Below, one piece after another: positions 57,853-64,000 of a stretch of DNA of 64,000 nucleotides (position 1 is the first letter of the stretch; each line of letters opens with the position of its first letter). The stretch is taken from assembly GCA_039566865.1 (NCBI GenBank), contig CM076947.1, forward strand, positions 3,231,501-3,295,500, written 5' to 3'. The position numbers and the translations under genes were made by a program. Source of the DNA: Aurelia coerulea (taxonomy: Eukaryota > Cnidaria > Scyphozoa > Semaeostomeae > Ulmaridae). The notes below the pieces were generated by a model. The model had not been told where the DNA came from and ran no database searches. It worked only from the letters and a program-made list of their open reading frames with translations.

Positions 57853-60800
57853 TTACGCCAAGTTAAAGATTTGGAACCTATGCTCAATAAACCTTAGATT
57901 TTCGTTGTTGAATCTGGGAGTTTGGGCGCGTGAGTTTGCATAGCATATCTGTCCTATTTCAAGGGCAAATTCCGAAAGGCATCCTTCCACAAACATTGGT
58001 TCAGTACTGTGGCAATTTGACTGATGCTTTCCACAACAGACATCCATGGTTTTGATTTCCATTGGCCTACAATTGTAACAGGAGCACCATAAGGGAGGAG
58101 AGTCTGTCACATTGAGCATTGGATTTGCATCTCTTCTCCTCAAGACGGCATCTGCATTGTTGATCCATATCCTGGGTTGGTCTTCAGCTTGTCTCAATAC
58201 AAGATCTCGAAGCTCTTGGTCAGAAAGACTGTCAATTCTTGCCTAAAATACAAGTTGAACATTCAATGGACAGTGTATACATCACATGTCAAATGCAAAT
58301 TATACGACTACTGTTTCAAGTTTGTTGGCATATCCATTTCTTGTTAGGAACTGATGACCTCCTTAATGAAATTGCAGGGAATATGTTGTCTGATATTGAG
58401 AACCATTTCAATTCTCCAATTGTGGTAGCCCACTCATGATATAAATATATATATAAACTCAGAAAAAACACATTCTTTAAACGTTTCGGCGTAAGCCTTC
58501 ATCAGTAATCAGATTAAATTGAATCAAAGATTACTGATGAAGGCTTACGCCGAAACGTTTAAAGAATGTGTTTTTTTGACTTTATAAATCTATTTTATCA
58601 CGCATTGACAATGAGCTTATGAGTATATATATGTATATATACACTAAACTACACAATTCACTAAACTACAGTATATAGCTCGCAAATTGAATTATAGGTA
58701 TGGAATAAGTATTTCTTGCCCCTATTAGCTTGATTTGTTACAGCACTTACCAGATGGTATGAATTTGAATCAAATCCAAGAAAATTAACTATCACAGAAA
58801 TTAATTCCTAATGAGTGTGGTGCTACAATATGAAAACCAACCGCATGGGTATTGTATAAAATTCAACATATAATCACTAAAATTAGCAAACTTTATTACA
58901 AAGTTACCTTTGCTTCCTTTTGAAGATCTCTCAGAAGAACCTTGTCCTCTCTTACTATGCGCAATGCAGTAGGACCAGCTTGGGATGAATCCTCTTTATT
59001 ATTTACGGTAGTGGACACTGTATCCTAAACAATTAAAAGAAAGGTTGTGTGCATTTAAACTTACAAAGAATGAAGTAGTCAGTAATACAGGCATTGACAT
59101 GAATATGTTGTTGCTGTTCTTGGCAACTTACTGTTCCTATACTTGTATATCATTTGCATATACTTTTACCTGATGATTCCTAAGTCAATTTTATGTGGTT
59201 CATCATTTTTGATATGTTGTAAAAATCTAACAATTTGGGAAAACTTCAGAAATTAATCTTTTATTGCATGTTTTTTAGATATCAAGGTTCAAATCACAAA
59301 CTAGTTATTTGATAACATCTGACATAGAGGCAAATAACCATCTTTAAATCTCTTGCGTCCTGTTGCGAAGGAAAATAATGTATGCATCCTGTTGAGTAAG
59401 CATAAAGGTGCTTGTAGTTGTAGATATAATTATCATCAATAAACATTGAATATGTCGTAATGTCTTACCATTTTTCTGCTCTTGCATATACCAGGTCTGC
59501 AACCACAGAGGTCAGTGCAACCACTACCTTTGGCACATTTACATTTGGTGCATTTTCCTGTGGCTCCACATTTACACTACAGATGAAAAGAGTCTGTATA
59601 TAAACTTCACCAGGTCTAACTTACTGAATCACATTTTAAAATTATATACACGTGCACTAAAGTTGATTGGTTTGAATTCCTTACATTTTGAATCACTCTC
59701 CATTGCTTGCAATGTAACAGTATCATTTAGCAGGCCGTTGACAAGCATATTGACCCAGAAACAAGCCGCACCAAGCTGAATTTGATGTTGAATCTTTTCA
59801 TCAGAAACATACCCTCATGCCTTAAAGTGATCATAACAGAAATCTCTTGATCTTCCAATAACTTTACAAATTGAAAAAAAATCAAAAACCTATATTTTTG
59901 CTGACAAGAGCTTAGCAAGTAGATGGACAATGAACAGCACTAAACCAAAAATGATTATTAGATTGTAACAACAATACTTGCCTTCTTGTCCTCAGCTGGA
60001 TGTTTGATACTAGGTCCTGCAACTAAAAAGTAAAAATCATTAAATGAAACCCTTACATGGGTAGTTGCAAAATATTTCTGTCATCATTAGTGTAGAAAAA
60101 GGTGTGCAAGTTCGGTAAGAACTGAACCGTGGATGTTTCAGTGCAGATCAATGAAATCTGAAGTACAATCGCGAATTCACTATCAGGCATATGTCTTTGT
60201 ATGATTCACAAGTGAAATGATGAAGTGTACAGTGTGCAAAATCAATAACAATCTTGGATATTTCCATCAAGTCAATATGCTTAGAGACTTGTCAGTGATT
60301 TCAGTAAGTATGTTTGGTCTTGTTCGGTTCACAACATTTATCAATACCTCTTTAAATTTGGTGTTCTGAACAGTGGCGGATTTAGGGGGGCAAGTGGGGG
60401 CAACTGCCCCCCCTTCACGATGAAAACTCAGCTTGGCGCCCCTTTTTTAGCGAGAAAAGTCCCCCTCATCCTGACTCTAACAAACAATTCTCTACCTGTT
60501 TTTGATTCAAATGCAAGCGAAACGTATAAATCAAGTCTTTATTTAGTAGTAAATTAAAGAGTTTTCTTTAAAAAGTGTCCAAAAATTTTTGCGTGCCTTC
60601 GGCGCACTCATTTTCCAGGGTATTTTTAGCGCCCTCTTTGCAAGTTGCCCCCCCTTCAACTTCGGGCTGGATCCGCCCCTGGTCCTGAAAGCAAATTTTT
60701 CAACATGGACTGGATGGGTCATACATTATTTCGATATTCGACATTTTAAAGAACATTTTCTGCACTAAAATTTACCTTCTTGATTTGTTGGTTTCTTAAT

Positions 60801-61330
60801 TTGAAATATTTGAGTATGTACATACCACCAAGTTTTTTTCTCTTAAAAAGCATCCCATTTTGAAGAGCTTCGTCAGATGATGGCGAATCAAGCACTCTGA
60901 ATGGTATTCTGCGCCTTCTTGGGGTCGACGACGTGACGTTTGAGGCAGCTATTTTGGTTTCAGACTGCATTGCATGATTTGAAGATGTAGCTGCCGGTGT
61001 TGGTGCTGCTATCGGCGACAGAAATCCTCCAAAGCTGTTTGATTCCAGTAAGGATGCCCTGCAATGGATTTTATAACATAGTGTATCGAAGGGTCCTTTA
61101 ATTTTGATCATTTTCCAAACCCAAATCGAAGAATAGAATAAAGGGCCTAATAAGTAAAGCGACCTTGGCGCCAACCAAAGTGAAATATGCACGCAAGAAA
61201 ATCATACTCACGGGTCAATTGTCTGAATATTTGCAAACAAATCTTCAAAGGATGCAGGTCTTGTGGCAGCTGCTACATCAATAGATTGGTCGAATAAAAA
61301 TTCAATCCCCAATTCATCGGTGGAATCCAT
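57853..61330 (-). CDS. Accessory protein with CXC cluster and P2X7-ballast-like C-terminus, 6 exons, intact
   Basis: Exons 61330-61212, 61058-60826, 60016-59982, 59576-59469, 59024-58908, 58242-57853 total exactly 1002 nt (333 codons plus stop). All acceptors are AG. Donors are GT except after exon 3, which is GC (GCAAGT). The N-terminus is acidic (MDSTDELGIEFLFDQSIDVA). Exon 2 is Ser/Pro/Ala-rich with TPRRRRIPFRVLDSPSSDE. Exon 4 is a compact CXC cluster: CKCGATGKCTKCKCAKGSGC then TDLCGCRPGIC (9 Cys), like tesmin/TSO1-type zinc domains. Exon 6 has SPPLWCSCYNCRPMEIKTMD and VCCGKHQSNCH, the WCxC..C..M......CC pattern of the P2X7 receptor cytosolic ballast domain. Both are zinc-binding in their families. 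A DNA- or transposase-binding role is inference. Confidence 0.75.
58463..58577. repeat. Perfect 48-bp inverted repeat with CTGATGA...GAAAC core
   Basis: The left arm 58463-58510 and the right arm 58529-58577 are complementary across an 18-bp spacer. Each arm contains CTGATGAAGGCTTACGCCGA followed by AACGTTTAAAG on one strand. It lies between exons 5 and 6 of the accessory gene. The phrase resembles terminal sequences of Penelope-like and other elements. Confidence 0.8.
60371..60681. mobile_element. hAT-type MITE in intron 2 of the accessory gene
   Basis: It begins CAGTGGCGGATTTAGGGGGG and ends GGGCTGGATCCGCCCCTG. Flanks GTTCTGAA (60363-60370) and GTCCTGAA (60682-60689) match at 7 of 8 positions, a slightly diverged 8-bp target duplication. 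The interior is palindromic (TGCCCCCCCTTCA / GTTGCCCCCCCTTCAA phrases). It has no ORF. Confidence 0.75.
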
Positions 61331-61468
61331 TTGCCGTTTTTGTTTTGTGCACGCACGCAGCTGGAGGTTACAGCATTCACTGAGGCTTTATGAACGTACT
61401 CAAAGGCGCCAATCGATGAATGGCTAAGCGAGGCTGGAATTTTATTTATAGCGATAGTAAAGCTTTAA

Positions 61469-64000
61469 AAAGATACGTTCCGCAAGCCAGAGAACAGAGA
61501 GCAGCGAAGAGACTTGTTACTTGTTTTAATGAGTGTGCTACTCTGAATAAATTATGAGTTTACAAGATTACTAATAGAAATTAATGTGTTAAATATTAAC
61601 TATATAAGGAGTTACACGTGATAATAAATGTGACACTAAGTGCACGTGATAGTAGGTGCACGTGATTGAAGGTGTGCACGTGATGAGTGTACATATGAGT
61701 ATTCCTACTACAGTCTCATCCTCCTTATCAAAAAATTTGGCACAATTTTTTTAAACGAAATAAATGATACGTTAACTATTAAAACGACATTGTCCAGTGA
61801 TTAAGATTGTCCATATCTAGAGGTCTACAAAAGGTGAATTAAAGAAACTCCATAAGCAACTTAGAAATACATAAGAAATACAGCAACAACACCTAAAGAA
61901 GGGCGAATCTGACGTAGGGCTTCTGAGGGAGTCCAGTACCAATTCAATATATGGACCTAGACAAGATGATGACTGGGTTTGCGAACTTCACGACAACAGT
62001 ATTTGGTTGGGGAGTAGTTTCCATGCAAACAGTTCAAATTATCCGGAGAAAAGCTATTACGTAGAGCGACGTGGCAAGGGAAATAAGTCCTATTGCTGAG
62101 TTTTGAGCAATGTTTGAATGAACAAAGGAACAACTCTGAATAAATCCACAATTAAGGTATTGTCAAAAAGAGTTAATGAGTCCTATTACGCAATTCTGTT
62201 GTACATAGGGAACAATATTTCTTCCTACTGTAGAAATTGGGCGTGGGAACATTGCAAAACTGTCCATTACTAAGGACGTGGCAAATTTCCAAAAAAACTT
62301 CGTTTGGCAAAATATTAGCAAACGATATGCGTTTGGGCTAAGGCTAAAAACGTAAAACAACAATGCGATGTAGACATATGCTTATCAAAACTTACGAAAA
62401 TAAAACGACAAGTCCATGTGGGTTTTGTAAGTTGAAGTGACGGTCAACTGAAATGTTCTCTCTTTTTCCTTGGCAAAAAGCGAAGCGTGGATGGGCCACG
62501 ACGATGCGTCGGTGTCTTGCTGATAATGAAGGTTTTTGTCTGCAAAGGATGACCAGGAACCTTGAATCAGCAGGATGTGCGAGGTTTTTGCCTGCAAAGG
62601 AGGACCAGGAACCTTGAGTCAGCAGGACACGACTAAAATGAGAAGGTTTTTATAGTTAAGGATAACCAACAACCTGTGACACCAGATTATCATGATTCAC
62701 TTCGTCTGAAGGCTTGGCAGGACGGTCATTTTTGTCGCATTCGCATGTTTTCGGAAGATTTCATACCATTTCTAATAATTTGTCGTCTAATAATTCTGCA
62801 TTTGGTTCGGTTTGTTGAGTTGCCATGTGAGAGGTATTTTTGATGAGCACCAGGGCTGAGCTTGCTTGTTCATGAACTTAGCCAGGAAGTTCAAAGCCGG
62901 GTACTCCACCATCGTAAACGGATCAAAGTTTTAAAAGATACGTTCCGCAAGCCAGAGAACGGAGAGCAGCGAAGAGACTTGTTACTTGTTTTAATGAGTG
63001 TGCTACTCTGAATAAATTACGAGTTTACAAGATTACTAATAGAAATTAATGTGTTAAATATTAGCTACATAAGGAGTTGCACGTGATAATAAATGTGACA
63101 CTAAGTGCGCGTGATAGTAGGTGCATGTGATTGAAGGTGTGCACGTGATGAGTGTACAGATGAGTATTCCTACTACAGTCTCATCCTCCTTATCAAAAAA
63201 ATTGGCACAATTTTTTTAAACGAAATAAATGATACGTTAACTATTAAAACGACATTGTCCAGTGATTAAGATTGTCCATATCTAGAGGTCTACAAAAGGT
63301 GAATTAAAGAAACTCCATAAGCAACTTAGAAATACATAAGAAATACAGCAACAACACCTAAAGAAGGGCGAATCTGACGTAGGGCTTCTGAGGGAGTCCA
63401 GTACCAATTCAATATAAGGACCTAGACAAGATGATGACTGGGTTTGCGAACTTCACGACAACAGTATTTGGTTGGGGAGTAGTTTCCATGCAAACAGTTC
63501 AAATTATCCGGAGAAAAGCTATTACGTAGAGCGACGTGGCAAGGGAAATAAGTCCTATTGCTGAGTTTTGAGCAATGTTTGAATGAACAAAGGAACAACT
63601 CTGAATAAATCCACAATTAAGGTATTGTCAAAAAGAGTTAATGAGTCCTATTACGCAATTATGTTGTACATAGGGAAGAATATTTCTTCCTACTGTAGAA
63701 ATTGGGCGTAGGAACATTGCAAAACTGTCCATTACTAAGGACGTGGCAAATTTCCAAAAAAACTTTGTTTGGCAAAATATTAGCAAACGATATGCGTTTG
63801 GGCTAAGGCTAAAAACGTAAAACAACAATGCAATGCAGAAATATGCTTATCAAAACTTACGAAAATAAAACGACAAGTCCATGTGGGTTTTGTAAGTTGA
63901 AGCGACGGTCAACTGAAATGTTCTCTCTTTTTCCTTGGCAAAAAGCGAAGCGTGGATGGGCCACAACGATGCGTCGGTGTCTTGATGATGATGATGGTTT
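61469..64000. repeat. 1465-bp tandem duplication, second copy cut by the window end
   Basis: Sequence from GATACGTTCCGCAAGCCAGA (61472) recurs from 62937 to the window end with a few percent difference. The unit has only 60-70-codon frames. An inner repeat of about 56 bp (GGTTTTTGTCTGCAAAGGAT...AGGTTTTTGCCTGCAAAGGA) lies near 62528-62640 in copy 1. CACGTGAT occurs repeatedly near 61615-61685. No gene was recognised. Confidence 0.75.

Larger units (their letters stand above)
51129..61464. mobile_element. 10.3 kb TTAA-flanked two-gene DNA transposon
   Basis: TTAA flanks both sides (51125-51128 and 61465-61468). The ends are inverted: AGCTTTATCATCGCTATATA on the left, and the complement of the right end reads AGCTTTACTATCGCTATAAA. 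Just inside the left end starts a plus-strand transposase gene (51265-56714). Just inside the right end starts a minus-strand gene (61330-57853). They converge with a 1.1 kb gap. Two secondary insertions (54183-54322 and 60371-60681) sit in introns. The terminal inverted match is short (about 16 of 18 bp), but both gene starts lie within 140 bp of it. Confidence 0.8.

Noticed and set aside
61615..61700. CACGTGAT repeats as a promoter or LTR signal
   Set aside because: Repeated in both tandem units, but no primer-binding site, polypurine tract or linked retroelement gene was found.

Overview
This window comes from a spliced eukaryotic nuclear genome. It is AT-rich, and GT-AG introns can be traced in frame across several genes. 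The mix of LINE, DIRS-type, hAT, piggyBac-like and TTAA-target DNA transposons suggests a metazoan, most likely a marine invertebrate such as a cnidarian. That placement is inference; no taxonomic marker gene is present. Almost everything recognisable is mobile DNA or a relic of it, often nested. I saw no clear housekeeping gene, rRNA or tRNA.

Layout. 1-4432 (+): the 3' part of a spliced gene with two copies of an acidic exon and a C-terminal PHD finger, whose introns carry a LINE end, an hAT-type MITE and a second LINE end on the other strand. 5616-7454 (+): a frameshifted PIF1-type helicase. 7455-15133: LINE, piggyBac-like and hAT fragments plus a few unrecognised ORFs. 15134-22725 (-): an hAT transposase split by a 5.5 kb insertion (15876-21407) whose ends are inverted arrays of a GCGAGTTG-type motif. 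That insertion itself holds a 3.9 kb element with split direct repeats in the order A1-B1-A2-B2. 24529-31803 (-): a DIRS-type retroelement (gag-like ORF, RT/RNase H, tyrosine recombinase). Its RNase H is broken by a 2.7 kb foldback element built of two opposed minisatellites. 31804-32265: a LINE 3' end. 32494-37850: a second foldback-like structure made of 78-bp repeats. 39634-42817: a TTAA-flanked transposon whose DDE transposase carries one frameshift. 43712-44411: an hAT MITE. 46400-46900: an SF3-type helicase fragment. 47890-49276: tandem duplications. 51129-61464: a 10.3 kb TTAA-flanked transposon with two convergent spliced genes. 61465-64000: a 1465-bp tandem duplication.

The most interesting system is the 51129-61464 element. 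Its plus-strand gene (7 exons, about 958 residues) joins an N-terminal basic region, a ubiquitin-specific-protease-like cysteine peptidase fold and a DDE transposase. Its minus-strand gene (6 exons, exactly 333 codons plus stop) encodes a CXC cysteine cluster and a C-terminal cysteine-rich domain resembling the zinc-binding ballast domain of the P2X7 receptor tail. Matching short inverted ends and TTAA on both sides show that the two genes travel together. A protease-transposase plus a zinc-rich accessory protein would be a multi-component cut-and-paste system worth defining.
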